Positions 28,204 to 37,359 of a stretch of DNA of 64,000 nucleotides are shown here, piece by piece (the stretch's first letter is position 1; the number at the start of each line of letters is the position of its first letter). The DNA comes from Collinsella sp. zg1085 (GTDB taxonomy: Bacteria; Actinomycetota; Coriobacteriia; Coriobacteriales; Coriobacteriaceae). The notes beneath the pieces are model-generated. The model was not told the origin of the DNA, ran no database searches, and saw nothing but the letters and a program-made list of their open reading frames with translations. The position numbers and the translations under genes are program-made. Where the stretch lies: assembly GCF_018889955.1 (NCBI RefSeq), contig NZ_CP076545.1, forward strand, positions 868,001 through 932,000, written 5' to 3'.

Positions 28204-29352
28204 GTGGCTGATTCAAAGGACTACTACGAGATATTAGGCGTCGAGCGCGATGCTGATCAGCGTACTATTAAGCGTGCATTTTTGAAACGCGCCCGCGAAG
28301 TCCATCCCGATGTATCGGATGCCCCTGATGCAGAAGAGCGATTCAAAGAACTTAACGAGGCATATTCGGTTTTATCAGACGAAGAAAAGCGTGCCATGTA
28401 TGACCGCTATGGCTCAGCCGCAGGTCCTGGTATGGGAAGTGGATATGTAGATATCTCCGACATTTTTGGCGGCATGGGCATGGAGGATATTTTCTCCTCC
28501 TTTTTTGGTGGTGGTACCGGGGGTGGACGTGCACAGCAGGCGCGTACGCGGGGACGTGACATGTCTATTCACGTGAGCATTACCCTTGAAGAAGCGGCGC
28601 TTGGAACCACTAAAACGATTAGTTTTGACCGTATGGCGCCCTGTGATGACTGTAATGGGTCAGGTCTAGCAGAAGGTGCACAAGAAGAGGATTGCTCGCG
28701 CTGTCATGGCTCTGGTTTTGTGACACAGGTACAACGCTCTATTTTTGGACAGGTGCAATCAAGTGCCCCGTGTCCTGATTGTCATGGCGAGGGAAGAATT
28801 ATCGACCATCCCTGTGAGATGTGTCAGGGTCAGGGTCGCACCCCCTCTCACGAAACAATTGATGTTCACATTCCTGCAGGAATTGGTTCTGGTCGGCAGC
28901 TTCGTGTTCAAGACTTTGGTGAAGCAGGGTATCGCGGTGCTGCCTCTGGTGATTTGCTTGTCAGCGTTGAAGTTGAAGCGCATGAACGTTTCCAGCGGCG
29001 CGGCAACGATTTGTACCTTGAACAGCGCATATCAATGGTTCAAGCAGCTCTAGGTACCACGCTTGAGCTCCCCGGCATTATGCCCGATGAGATGGTAACC
29101 GTTGAGGTTCCTGCTGGCTCCCAATTTGGCGATTTGATTACCGTAAACGAAAAGGGTATGCCGCGCATGGGTGGCGGTGGTTCACGTGGCCGCTTTATAG
29201 TTTCATTGGCGATAGAAATTCCTCGGACTCTGTCAGCAGAAGAGCGTGAATTGCTTGAAAAGTTAGCTCAACTCGCTCAAACCCCTGTAAACACTAAACG
29301 GAGTGTGGGCGAATATATCAGGGATACCATTGACGATATCTTTAATGACTAA
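28204..29352 (+). CDS. dnaJ: Chaperone protein DnaJ
   Basis: Classical type I Hsp40 that delivers unfolded proteins to DnaK. The J domain carries HPD near residue 33. The Gly-rich linker is followed by a four-motif zinc finger (CDDCNGSG, CSRCHGSG, CPDCHGEG, CEMCQGQG). Both C-terminal domains are complete, including PAGIGSGRQLR and the VPAGSQFGDLI segment. GTG 28204 is preferred over ATG 28171 because GAGAGGA (28188-28194) lies 9 nt before it; the product is 382 residues starting MADSKDYYEILGV. Its stop overlaps the mtaB start. Confidence 0.95.
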   Translation: MADSKDYYEILGVERDADQRTIKRAFLKRAREVHPDVSDAPDAEERFKELNEAYSVLSDEEKRAMYDRYGSAAGPGMGSGYVDISDIFGGMGMEDIFSSFFGGGTGGGRAQQARTRGRDMSIHVSITLEEAALGTTKTISFDRMAPCDDCNGSGLAEGAQEEDCSRCHGSGFVTQVQRSIFGQVQSSAPCPDCHGEGRIIDHPCEMCQGQGRTPSHETIDVHIPAGIGSGRQLRVQDFGEAGYRGAASGDLLVSVEVEAHERFQRRGNDLYLEQRISMVQAALGTTLELPGIMPDEMVTVEVPAGSQFGDLITVNEKGMPRMGGGGSRGRFIVSLAIEIPRTLSAEERELLEKLAQLAQTPVNTKRSVGEYIRDTIDDIFND

Positions 29353-30628
29353 GTCTATGCACACACTACATGCTGAGGTTATCAATTTAGGATGTCGCGT
29401 TAATCGTGTTGAGTCAGACATGATTGAGCGTGATTTAGTGCGTGCGGGATTTTCGCTGGCAGCAGCTGATACACGAGACGTAGTTGTTATCAATACCTGC
29501 GCGGTAACCGGTGAGGCTGAGGCAAAAACACGCAAGGCGGTTCGCCGCGCCCTTGCGCTTCCCGGTAATCCCTTGGTACTGGTAACAGGTTGTGCAGTGA
29601 ACTTAAACGCTGCAGCGTATGAGTCCTTGTCGCACCGCGTATTGGCAGAGCCACAAAAAACTCGTGTCGTCTCTCGTTTGTGTTCAGCACTCAAGATAGA
29701 CGTTACGCATCTGAGAGGGCATGCACCAGTAGATATGCTATCTATGGCGCGTGTTGGCATCAAAATTCAAGACGGCTGTAATCATCGCTGCAGTTATTGT
29801 ATTGTGTGGAAGGCACGCGGGCGCGAACAGTCAATGGCGGTAGACGATATTCTTCGCGACGTAGAAGAGGCTGCTCAGCGTGGAGCAGCTGAGGTAGTTT
29901 TAACCGGTGTAAACCTAGGAACCTATCACGCATTAACGCCAGCGGGCGCGCGTATAGACCTTGCGGAACTTCTATATATCATTGCTGAGAAAACAACTAT
30001 TCCGCAAATTCGCATTTCATCAATTGAACCCATGGATGTTCATGAGCGATTGATTGAGGCGATGGCTACGCTGCATCAAAAGGTGGCACCGTTTGTGCAC
30101 CTACCCTTGCAATCGGGCTCTAACGCAACACTTAGACGTATGCACCGCCCATACTCAGTCGAGCGTGTGTTTGCGCTTGCAGAGCAACTACGCGCTCAAG
30201 TTCCACAGATTGCCTTATCAACTGATGTCATCGCTGGATTTCCAGGAGAAACAGACGATGAATTTGAAGAGAGTCTTTCTACGTGCAAACAACTTGGGTT
30301 TTCTCGCATGCATGTCTTTCGTTTTAGTCCGCGTCCAGGTACTCCTGCGGCCGATATGGAGAACCAAATCGCACCTGAACTCAAAGCTGAACGCGCGCTC
30401 CGTCTCCGTGTTTGTGCTGAGCAGATGGCACGCGCAGATGCCCTCAAGCGCGTAGGAAGCGTTGAGCGTGCTATCTTTGAGACAGGACGCATGGCAACAT
30501 TAGGCTCGTTTCATCGAGTAATCTGTGATGATGAAGATTTTAAGCTCGATGTACCCGCGCTCCATCAAGTTCGCTTGCACTCAATTGATGAACAGGGCAC
30601 GCTCTATGCTTCGCTCTGTCATGCATAA
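29345..30628 (+). CDS. mtaB: tRNA (t6A37) methylthiotransferase, MtaB-like
   Basis: Radical SAM enzyme that adds a methylthio group to t6A at position 37 of ANN-decoding tRNAs. The N-terminal UPF0004 domain has the cysteine segments NLGCRVN, NTCAVTG and VTGCAV. The SAM [4Fe-4S] motif is CNHRCSYC near residue 142. LPLQSGSN and the FPGETDDEF segment are present. After the cluster motif this copy reads IVWKARG, where the family usually has a Pro-Tyr-Ala/Val-Arg-Gly run. ATG 29345 overlaps the dnaJ stop by 8 bp; ATG 29357 is an alternative. The product is 427 residues. Confidence 0.88.
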   Translation: MTKSMHTLHAEVINLGCRVNRVESDMIERDLVRAGFSLAAADTRDVVVINTCAVTGEAEAKTRKAVRRALALPGNPLVLVTGCAVNLNAAAYESLSHRVLAEPQKTRVVSRLCSALKIDVTHLRGHAPVDMLSMARVGIKIQDGCNHRCSYCIVWKARGREQSMAVDDILRDVEEAAQRGAAEVVLTGVNLGTYHALTPAGARIDLAELLYIIAEKTTIPQIRISSIEPMDVHERLIEAMATLHQKVAPFVHLPLQSGSNATLRRMHRPYSVERVFALAEQLRAQVPQIALSTDVIAGFPGETDDEFEESLSTCKQLGFSRMHVFRFSPRPGTPAADMENQIAPELKAERALRLRVCAEQMARADALKRVGSVERAIFETGRMATLGSFHRVICDDEDFKLDVPALHQVRLHSIDEQGTLYASLCHA

Positions 30629-30637
30629 GGGAGACAT

Positions 30638-31621
30638 ATGGAGTCTGCTACCATCAAACTTGTTGTTCCAGAAGATGTTGACCTTAAGCTCTTGGTAGGT
30701 CCTGCTGATACGCATTTGCGACGTATACATGCCTTGAGCCCAGCGCGTGTGGTGCTTCGCGGGCGCATGCTTATTTTGAGTGGCTCCAGTCATGACCTTG
30801 AGTATCTGCATCAACTTTTTATGCAGCTCTTTGACCTACTCCGTCACGGAGAGCATATTAATGACGCAGATATTGAGCGTTACTACCAAAGCATTCAATC
30901 AAGCGCTGCGCCGGCACTTGGTTTTTCAACGGATGCTATTTTGATGCAAAACTCTCAATCCATTCGACCTAAAACACCTCATCAACAGGCATATATATCA
31001 GCTATGACTCAAAACACTATGACCTTTTGTTTTGGACCTGCCGGTACGGGCAAAACCTATCTGGCTATAGCGATGGCGCTATCTATGCTCAAGCAACAAA
31101 CAATTAGTCGCATCGTACTCACGCGACCGGTTGTAGAAGCAGGGGAGAGCTTAGGTTTCTTGCCAGGAGGCTTAGAAGAAAAACTTGACCCGTATGTGCG
31201 TCCTCTTATGGATGCACTAATTGACCTCACCGATACTGAGCGTGTTACAGAATATCTTGAGCACGGTATCATTGAAATTGCACCGCTTGCATATATGCGC
31301 GGACGCACACTCAACGATGCTTTTGTTATTTTAGATGAGGCACAAAACACCACGCCTGAGCAGATGAAAATGTTTTTGACGCGCCTAGGCTTTAATGCAC
31401 GTTTTGTTATTACCGGTGATACAACACAGCGAGATTTAGCACGCCCCATTGGCGGCTTAACCCATATTGAGCGTATTTTGCAGGGTATTTCTGATATTGC
31501 CTTTGTTCATTTGGGACAAGAAGACGTGATTCGCCATCAGCTTGTTGGCAATATTGTTGCTGCCTATGAGCACTTTGAACAACACCGACGTGAGGAGTCT
31601 CATGAACACACAAGCGCTTGA
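30638..31621 (+). CDS. phoH: PhoH-family ATPase (PhoH/YbeZ)
   Basis: P-loop NTPase thought to act with YbeY in ribosome or RNA metabolism. A KH-like N-terminal region spans about residues 5-70. The Walker A motif GPAGTGKT lies at 133-140. TRPVVEAGESLGFLPG follows, then the Walker B segment VILDEAQNTT and the sensor-like TGDTTQRDL. The length of 327 fits. GGGAGACAT precedes the ATG. The phoH-ybeY-dgkA-era-recO order is one of the most conserved Gram-positive gene strings and is complete here. Confidence 0.94.
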   Translation: MESATIKLVVPEDVDLKLLVGPADTHLRRIHALSPARVVLRGRMLILSGSSHDLEYLHQLFMQLFDLLRHGEHINDADIERYYQSIQSSAAPALGFSTDAILMQNSQSIRPKTPHQQAYISAMTQNTMTFCFGPAGTGKTYLAIAMALSMLKQQTISRIVLTRPVVEAGESLGFLPGGLEEKLDPYVRPLMDALIDLTDTERVTEYLEHGIIEIAPLAYMRGRTLNDAFVILDEAQNTTPEQMKMFLTRLGFNARFVITGDTTQRDLARPIGGLTHIERILQGISDIAFVHLGQEDVIRHQLVGNIVAAYEHFEQHRREESHEHTSA

Positions 31622-32159
31622 GATTGATGTGATTATTGAAGACGGTCAGGTATGTCCGCTTGAGCATGAAGAGCTGCGCATAGCAGGAGAGCTGTGTCTT
31701 CAAGAACTGGCAATTGAGCGTGCGTGTTGCTTATCTGTAAGTGTGGTAGGCGCTACTACTATTCAGGCGCTCAACCTTGAATGGCGCCAGATTGATGCGC
31801 CGACCGATGTCTTGTCATTTGCCTGTGATTCACCCTTTGATGAGGACATACCTTGTAATGAAGTACTTGAGCTTGGTGATATTGTGCTCGCCCCTGAAAT
31901 TATTGCCGCGCAAGCCCCTCAATTTGATACAAGTTTTGAAGATGAGTTTCGCTTGATGTTTGTACATGGGCTTCTGCATATATTGGGCTTTGACCACCTC
32001 AATGAAAGCGATGCATGCATTATGGAAGCACACGAACTTGCTGTTCTGCAATCCCTTGCCCGTTGGCGGGGGGATGACCCATCGTCTGTGCTTATTGGCC
32101 CAACCACCCATCACGAAGATGAATATCTTCAGCTAAAACGATTGAGAGAGCAGCTATGA
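31602..32159 (+). CDS. ybeY: Endoribonuclease YbeY (rRNA maturation factor)
   Basis: Zinc-dependent endoribonuclease of 16S rRNA 3'-end maturation and 70S quality control. The metal motif HGLLHILGFDH lies near residue 118-128, preceded by PTDVLSFACD and GDIVLAPE, both family hallmarks. ATG 31602 has GTGAGGAG 4 bp upstream and overlaps the phoH 3' end; the product is 185 residues with a C-terminal extension of about 40 residues beyond the core. Its stop overlaps the next gene by 4 bp (ATGA). Confidence 0.94.
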   Translation: MNTQALEIDVIIEDGQVCPLEHEELRIAGELCLQELAIERACCLSVSVVGATTIQALNLEWRQIDAPTDVLSFACDSPFDEDIPCNEVLELGDIVLAPEIIAAQAPQFDTSFEDEFRLMFVHGLLHILGFDHLNESDACIMEAHELAVLQSLARWRGDDPSSVLIGPTTHHEDEYLQLKRLREQL

Positions 32160-32533
32160 TTCCGGGTTCCCAAAAAGACCATCCAAGTTTTGTCCGCTCA
32201 TTTGCCTTTGCGCTTGAGGGCTTTATGACAGCGGTAAAAACCGAGCGCAATATTAAAATTATGCTGGTGATAGGAGCGGCTGCGCTAAGTTTAGGTATTG
32301 TGCTTCAACTTGATGTCATCTCCTGGATTATCATTTTGTTTTGCTGTGGTTTAGTTTTACATGCTGAGCTTGCAAATACCGCACTTGAGGCGGTGGTCGA
32401 TCTTGCTTGCCAAGACATTCACCCACTCGCAAAACGTGCGAAAGATATTGCAGCGGCGAGCGTATATGTGCTTTCGTGCGTGGCAGCTATTGTAGGCTGT
32501 TTGGTATATGCTCATGCCTTGGGCTGGGTCTAG
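32156..32533 (+). CDS. dgkA: Diacylglycerol / undecaprenol kinase family membrane protein
   Basis: Small integral membrane kinase. In Gram-positive bacteria the DgkA homolog phosphorylates undecaprenol, recycling the cell-wall lipid carrier. Of 125 residues, three hydrophobic segments are visible (about 35-50, 53-70 and 100-122). The signature ELANTALEAVVDL with its catalytic Glu lies near residue 75-87. An amphipathic N-terminus with RSFAFALEG is present. Position between ybeY and era supports the assignment. The substrate (undecaprenol or diacylglycerol) is inferred from the Gram-positive context. Confidence 0.88.
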   Translation: MIPGSQKDHPSFVRSFAFALEGFMTAVKTERNIKIMLVIGAAALSLGIVLQLDVISWIIILFCCGLVLHAELANTALEAVVDLACQDIHPLAKRAKDIAAASVYVLSCVAAIVGCLVYAHALGWV

Positions 32534-32557
32534 GTATGCAACAGTAAGGAAACATGT

Positions 32558-33586
32558 ATGACAAAGCATCAAAGCATCAATGAGACACCAGACCATGAGC
32601 TGAGCTTTGCTGATTTTGAAGCATTGAGTGATGAGGAGCTTGATGCCTATCTGTCCAAGCACGAGGATTCGGTATCGCTTCAGGTTGACTCAAACTTCAA
32701 AAGTGGTTTTGTAGCACTAATTGGTCGCCCAAATGCAGGCAAGTCAACCTTGCTCAATGCGTGTATGGGACAACGCATTGCAATTACCTCACCAGTTGCA
32801 CAAACAACGCGTCGCCGCATGCGTGCTGTTATCAATCGGCCAAATACACAAATAGTTATCGTAGATACTCCTGGACTTCATAAGCCAAAAGATGGCTTAG
32901 GTACCGAGCTAAATCGTGTTGCCTTGGCTGAGATTCAAGATGTTGATGTTATTGCCTTTGTGGTTGATGCGTCTGCGCCCTTTGGACGCGGCGATGAGTG
33001 GGTAGCCAAGCATTTGGCTCACACTCATGCCTATAAACTGCTGGTACTCACCAAGGCCGACAAAGTAGGAAGCACAGAAATTGAAGCTCAGATTAGTGCA
33101 GCGCGCTCAGTCATCGCGTTTGATGAGGTCTTAGTGGTATCTGCGCACGTTGGCTTTAATGTGGAGTCCTTTGTGCAACTCGTGACCGAGCATTTGCCTT
33201 CTGGACCTAAATGGTTTCCTGAGGATATGGATACCGATGAGCCTGATGAGATGCTCGTTGCTGAGTTTATTCGTGAGAAGGTACTGTTGCGTACCAGTGA
33301 GGAGATTCCTCATTCGGTGGGTGTCCTTTGTAACACGCTTGAGGCAGGAAAGCATGGTTTGCTGCGCATCAATGCAACAATCTTTGTTGAACGCGAGGGG
33401 CAAAAAGGCATTCTTATTGGCAAAAAAGGTGCCATGATTAAGCGCTTAGGAAGTGAAGCGCGCGAAGATTTAGAGCGCCTGTTTAATCGCCGCGTATTTC
33501 TGGAGCTTTCGGTAAAGGTTAAGCCTCACTGGCGTGATTCTGCACGTGACATTCGTTTGTTCGGCTATTCGTTAGAAGATGAATAA
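32558..33586 (+). CDS. era: GTPase Era
   Basis: Essential GTPase that binds 16S rRNA during 30S assembly. G1 is GRPNAGKST near residue 55; then QTTRRRMRAV, DTPGLHKP and TKAD. The C-terminal KH domain carries GQKGILIGKKGAMIKRLG. An acidic N-terminal extension of about 45 residues precedes the G domain; other Era proteins begin almost directly at it. TAAGGA at 32545-32550 sits 7 nt before ATG 32558, which supports this start. The length is 342 residues against about 300 usually. Confidence 0.95.
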   Translation: MTKHQSINETPDHELSFADFEALSDEELDAYLSKHEDSVSLQVDSNFKSGFVALIGRPNAGKSTLLNACMGQRIAITSPVAQTTRRRMRAVINRPNTQIVIVDTPGLHKPKDGLGTELNRVALAEIQDVDVIAFVVDASAPFGRGDEWVAKHLAHTHAYKLLVLTKADKVGSTEIEAQISAARSVIAFDEVLVVSAHVGFNVESFVQLVTEHLPSGPKWFPEDMDTDEPDEMLVAEFIREKVLLRTSEEIPHSVGVLCNTLEAGKHGLLRINATIFVEREGQKGILIGKKGAMIKRLGSEAREDLERLFNRRVFLELSVKVKPHWRDSARDIRLFGYSLEDE

Positions 33587-33588
33587 AC

Positions 33589-34338
33589 ATGCCTGGAACC
33601 AAGACATATCGCGAAACTGCCTTGGTGCTTAAAAAAACCAAGCTTAAAGAAACTGATGTAATTCTCACCATGCTTGCTCACACCGGACGACAAATTCGTG
33701 CTGTGGCAAAAGGTGCTCGAAAACCCGGTTCGCGCTTGGCTGCACGCTGTGACTTATGCTGCATTGTTGATGCCTTATTTGCTAAAGGCCGCAATTTAGA
33801 TATAGTCTCGCAGGCAGAGCTTATAGCCGCTCCTTTGGGTGCTGCTCCGAGCTATGAGCTGTTAAGTGCCGCAAGTGTCATAAATGATATTGCGCTTCTT
33901 GCAAGCTCAGAAGACATAGAAGACCCTTTTTTGTTTGCCATTACAACGCGGGTGCTTGAGCTGTTAGCGCAGGTTTCTAGCAGCACGCAATTTGACATGT
34001 TAGTTGCTGCCTACATATTTAAGGTTGTAAGCCACATGGGCTATCGACCAGACTGGGATAGCTGTGTGTCATGTGGAGATGTGTCTGTTTCTTATATCTC
34101 AACAGCGGCTGGTGGCAGTTTATGCGCGTCATGTGCACATTCGGTAGCCGGTGCAGAAGAGGTGGATGCTTCTCTTTTTAGTTGGCTCACGTTTTATATC
34201 AACGCGAGCTTTACGCAGCTACTATCTACAGAGCTCGATGCTGTATCTGCTACAACACTTCTGCATATTGCACATATGTGGGCTGAAACTCATCTTGATA
34301 CCCGAATACGTTCACTTGAATTTAGCCTGAGCTTGTAG
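33589..34338 (+). CDS. recO: DNA repair protein RecO
   Basis: Helps load RecA on SSB-coated single-stranded DNA in the RecFOR pathway. The N-terminal OB fold carries YRETALVLKKTKLKETDVI and VAKGARKPGSR. A zinc-binding pair, CVSCGD near residue 158 and CASCAH near 180, is followed by the helical C-terminus. The length of 249 fits. It starts 2 bp after the era stop (era-recO is conserved). The 170 bp that follow contain the rpsO promoter region. Confidence 0.93.
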   Translation: MPGTKTYRETALVLKKTKLKETDVILTMLAHTGRQIRAVAKGARKPGSRLAARCDLCCIVDALFAKGRNLDIVSQAELIAAPLGAAPSYELLSAASVINDIALLASSEDIEDPFLFAITTRVLELLAQVSSSTQFDMLVAAYIFKVVSHMGYRPDWDSCVSCGDVSVSYISTAAGGSLCASCAHSVAGAEEVDASLFSWLTFYINASFTQLLSTELDAVSATTLLHIAHMWAETHLDTRIRSLEFSLSL

Positions 34339-34387
34339 ATTATCTCCTTGCTATGTACATGCTCGGCGCGCTCCTTCTGTGTGTATC

Positions 34388-34416
34388 TTGGGGTGATGGA
34401 GTTCCTGTGGTAAAGT
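34388..34416 (+). promoter_or_regulatory. Candidate promoter for rpsO
   Basis: TTGGGG (34388-34393), 17-bp spacer, TAAAGT (34411-34416). A leader of about 95 nt would follow before the rpsO ATG, containing paired-looking CCCAGTTCGAGG / GGCGAATTGGG segments that could fold. S15 autoregulation through such a leader is known in other bacteria but is not shown here. Confidence 0.4.
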
Positions 34417-34517
34417 TGTCTGCTGTTGGTACCTCGTACTTGGTTGTTCGCTCCACCGGCGACTACCCAGTTCGAGGCGAATTGGGATATATTCCCCTGA
34501 TATGAAAGGTGGCACAT

Positions 34518-34796
34518 ATGACCATCTCCAAAGAGCGCAAGGCTGAACTCACGCTTAAGTTTGGAAAGAATGCCCAAGACACTGGTAATTCTAAGGTTCA
34601 GGTGGCAATTCTGACCGATCGCATCAAGGAGCTCACTGAGCACATGAAATCTCATCAGAAAGACTTCCATACCCGTCGTGGTCTTTTGATGCTTGTTGGT
34701 AAGCGCCGTCGTCTGCTTTCGTACATCAAGAAAAACGACATTAACGAGTATCGTGAGCTGATTCACGAACTCGGTATCCGCGATAACATTCAGTAG
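34518..34796 (+). CDS. rpsO: 30S ribosomal protein S15
   Basis: Binds 16S rRNA in the platform of the small subunit and forms a bridge to 23S rRNA. ATG 34518 has GAAAGGTGG 5 bp upstream; a GTG at 34509 is in frame but lies on that site. The 92-residue product has the S15 signatures [35 protein letters not shown] and KRRRLLSYI. rpsO-pnp is a near-universal pair. A hairpin with a short T run follows. Confidence 0.97.
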   Translation: MTISKERKAELTLKFGKNAQDTGNSKVQVAILTDRIKELTEHMKSHQKDFHTRRGLLMLVGKRRRLLSYIKKNDINEYRELIHELGIRDNIQ

Positions 34797-34810
34797 AAAC
34801 TGATCATGGT

Positions 34811-34839
34811 GAGGCGCGTCTTTGGTACGCGCCTCTTTC
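34811..34839 (+). terminator. Terminator-like hairpin between rpsO and pnp
   Basis: GAGGCGCGT (34811-34819) and ACGCGCCTC (34827-34835) form a perfect 9-bp GC-rich stem, then only TTTC. The T run is short, so it may be a leaky terminator or 3'-end stabiliser that lowers pnp expression relative to rpsO. Confidence 0.75.
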
Positions 34840-34869
34840 ATGTAGGGGCCAAAACTGGTCTCACCATTG

Positions 34870-34916
34870 CTCGGAAATCCGAGCCAGATGTTTCCCGTAT
34901 ACGATGCGGTATACGG
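34870..34916 (+). promoter_or_regulatory. Two hairpins in the pnp leader
   Basis: CTCGGA (34870-34875) pairs with TCCGAG (34878-34883). CCGTATAC (34895-34902) pairs perfectly with GTATACGG (34909-34916), ending 4 nt before the GAGAGGGA ribosome binding site. In E. coli a pnp leader hairpin is cut by RNase III for autoregulation; similar control here is only inferred. Confidence 0.6.
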
Positions 34917-34930
34917 AGATGAGAGGGAAT

Positions 34931-37177
34931 ATGACACTCGTATCCAAGTCCTTTGAGCTGTATGGCAAAACCTACACCTTTGAGGCAGGTGAGCTTGCAA
35001 AGCAGGCCACCGGTGCCGCGCTTGTAAAGCAAGGCGACACCACCGTTTTAACCACCGTTGTTGTTTCGCGTGAGCGTAAAAACTACGACTTCTTCCCCTT
35101 GACGGTAGATTTTATCGAGAAAATGTATGCGGTAGGCCGTATTCCAGGAGGCTATCTCAAGCGTGAGAGCCGACCCTCTGAAAAGGCTACCTTAACTTCA
35201 CGTATGATTGACCGTCCTATTCGTCCAAGCTTTCCTGATGGCTTTCGCAATGAGGTACAAATTGTTGCTACTTCATTGGTTGCAGATCAGATAAATCCTA
35301 CCGATGTCATATGCACTATGGGTGCCTCTTTAGCCATGACACTTGGAGGAGTGCCCTTTGAGGGGCCTTTGGCTTGTGTGCGCATTGGCCGCAATCGTGA
35401 GACCCATGAGTTTATCGTTAACCCCACCTATGAGGAGCGTGCAAACTCCGACCTCGATTTAGAGCTTGCAGGTACGCGTGACTTTATTTCTATGGTTGAA
35501 GCCTCTTCTGATGAGATTACCGAAGAAGATATGCTTGCCGCCATGAAGTTTGGACAAGAAGCTATCGGCGCGTTCTGTGATGCTCAGCTTATGTTTGTTG
35601 AGGCGTATGAAGAGCTCAACGGCGCCATTGTTCAGCGTGAATATCCGCTCGATGAGCCTTCTGCAGAAGTTCATGAGCGTGTGTTTGCACACTATGATGA
35701 GATGGCATGCGCCCTTGCTGATGCTGATAAGCTAGCACGTCAAGATAAGGTTGCTGCACTTAAAGAGGCTATCATCGCTGAGTTTAGCGATGAGGAGCAA
35801 GAGCTTTTTGAGCGCGATTTGCCCGTTCAGCTCAAAAAACTTGAGAAGCAGGCAATGCGTATGATGGTAGTTGAGACTGGCGAGCGTGTTGATGGTCGCC
35901 GTGCCGATGAAATTCGTCCGCTTATGGTGAAACCCAACTATCTGCCCCTCGTACATGGCTCTGGTTTGTTCCAGCGCGGACAAACGCAAGTCCTTTCAGT
36001 GCTCTCGCTCGGCATGCTCAATGAGGCGCAGCGTCTTGATACCATTGAGCCTGAAGAGACAAAACGCTATATGCATCACTACAATTTCCCGCCGTATTGC
36101 ACCGGTGAGACTGGTCGCATGGGTGCACCTAAGCGTCGAGAAATTGGTCATGGCAACCTTGCTGAGCGCGCGCTCTTGCCCGTACTGCCCACTGAGACCG
36201 ATTTCCCGTATGCCATTCGTGTTGTATCTGAGGTTATGGAATCAAACGGCTCTAGTTCAATGGCATCTACCTGCGGTAGCACGCTAGCACTTATGGATGG
36301 TGGCGTGCCGCTTAAACGTCCGGTCTCAGGAATTGCTATGGGTCTTATTCAGGAGGCGGGTAAGACCGTTGTGCTTTCTGATATTCAAGGCCTTGAGGAC
36401 TTCCTCGGTGATATGGACTTTAAGGTATGTGGTACCGAGCGTGGTATTACCGCGTTGCAAATGGATAACAAAGCAACGGGCCTCACCTTTGAGATTCTAG
36501 CTCAAGCCTTGCAACAGGCAAAAGAGGGTCGTGCCCATATTCTTAACACCATGCTTCAAGCTATTTCAATGCCGCGCGAGACAACACGTCCTACTGCTCC
36601 GCGCATTGTATCTATCACGGTTCCGGTTGACAAAATTCGTGAGGTTATCGGTACAGGTGGCAAGGTAATCCGCGCTATTCAAGACGAGACTGGCGCTTCG
36701 GTTGATATTCAAGAAGATGGTACGGTCTATGTAGGTGGCACGGGCGATACCGTTGAGATGGCTATTGAGCGTATTCAGCTGATTGTGAAGGTGCCTGAGG
36801 TAGGCGAGACCTATTCGGGTCGTGTGGTAGCGCTTCAACCATTTGGTGCATTTGTTAATCTGTTACCTGGTAAAGACGGACTCCTGCATATTTCACGTGC
36901 TGCTAAGGGACGTGTTGAAAAGATTGAAGATGTGCTCAACGTTGGCGATGAAGTACAGGTAGAAGTAATTGAGGTTGATGACCGCGGCAAGATTTCATTA
37001 GACCGCCTTGATAAGCCGGAAGCTCCCGGTAGCGCAAACGCGGATGCTCCTCGTCGTGAGCGCAGCGATCGTCCGCGTCGTAGCCGCGCGCCGCGTGAGT
37101 TTGACTATACCGATCGTCGAAGCCCCGGAGATGGTGGTGGACGCACGCCACGCCGTCGTCATGTTGAGAGCGAGTAA
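34931..37177 (+). CDS. pnp: Polyribonucleotide nucleotidyltransferase (PNPase)
   Basis: Phosphorolytic 3'-5' exoribonuclease of the RNA degradosome. Two RNase PH-like domains are present (first with TTVVVSRERKNYDFFPLTVDF and RDFISMVEASSDEI, second with EVMESNGSSSMASTCGSTLA). A KH domain (IREVIGTGGKVIRAIQDETG) and an S1 domain (GRVVALQPFGAFVNLLPGK) follow. An Arg/Asp-rich tail of about 45 residues follows the S1 domain. ATG 34931 follows GAGAGGGA and gives 748 residues; the frame upstream to 34904 runs through the leader hairpin and is not used. A strong terminator follows. Confidence 0.97.
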   Translation: MTLVSKSFELYGKTYTFEAGELAKQATGAALVKQGDTTVLTTVVVSRERKNYDFFPLTVDFIEKMYAVGRIPGGYLKRESRPSEKATLTSRMIDRPIRPSFPDGFRNEVQIVATSLVADQINPTDVICTMGASLAMTLGGVPFEGPLACVRIGRNRETHEFIVNPTYEERANSDLDLELAGTRDFISMVEASSDEITEEDMLAAMKFGQEAIGAFCDAQLMFVEAYEELNGAIVQREYPLDEPSAEVHERVFAHYDEMACALADADKLARQDKVAALKEAIIAEFSDEEQELFERDLPVQLKKLEKQAMRMMVVETGERVDGRRADEIRPLMVKPNYLPLVHGSGLFQRGQTQVLSVLSLGMLNEAQRLDTIEPEETKRYMHHYNFPPYCTGETGRMGAPKRREIGHGNLAERALLPVLPTETDFPYAIRVVSEVMESNGSSSMASTCGSTLALMDGGVPLKRPVSGIAMGLIQEAGKTVVLSDIQGLEDFLGDMDFKVCGTERGITALQMDNKATGLTFEILAQALQQAKEGRAHILNTMLQAISMPRETTRPTAPRIVSITVPVDKIREVIGTGGKVIRAIQDETGASVDIQEDGTVYVGGTGDTVEMAIERIQLIVKVPEVGETYSGRVVALQPFGAFVNLLPGKDGLLHISRAAKGRVEKIEDVLNVGDEVQVEVIEVDDRGKISLDRLDKPEAPGSANADAPRRERSDRPRRSRAPREFDYTDRRSPGDGGGRTPRRRHVESE

Positions 37178-37220
37178 GCGTATCGGCTTAGCAATTTGTA
37201 TGGCACAAGTGATGTAAACA

Positions 37221-37246
37221 AACGACCCCAAACGGGGTCGTTTTTT
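37221..37246 (+). terminator. Rho-independent terminator after pnp
   Basis: AACGACCCC (37221-37229) and GGGGTCGTT (37234-37242) form a perfect 9-bp stem with a 4-nt loop, followed by six T in total. Confidence 0.93.
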
Positions 37247-37359
37247 CTGGTAGGCAAACGTACGTAATTCATATACAAATCTCGTATGGCAGTTCTAGGA
37301 ATATATAACACGGGTAAACTATAGGCAATTGTGCCTCGAGCACCTGCACTATCTTAGAA

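Noticed and set aside
34290-35000. 236-codon - strand open frame across rpsO and the pnp start
   Set aside because: It is antisense to two certain genes and has no family motif.
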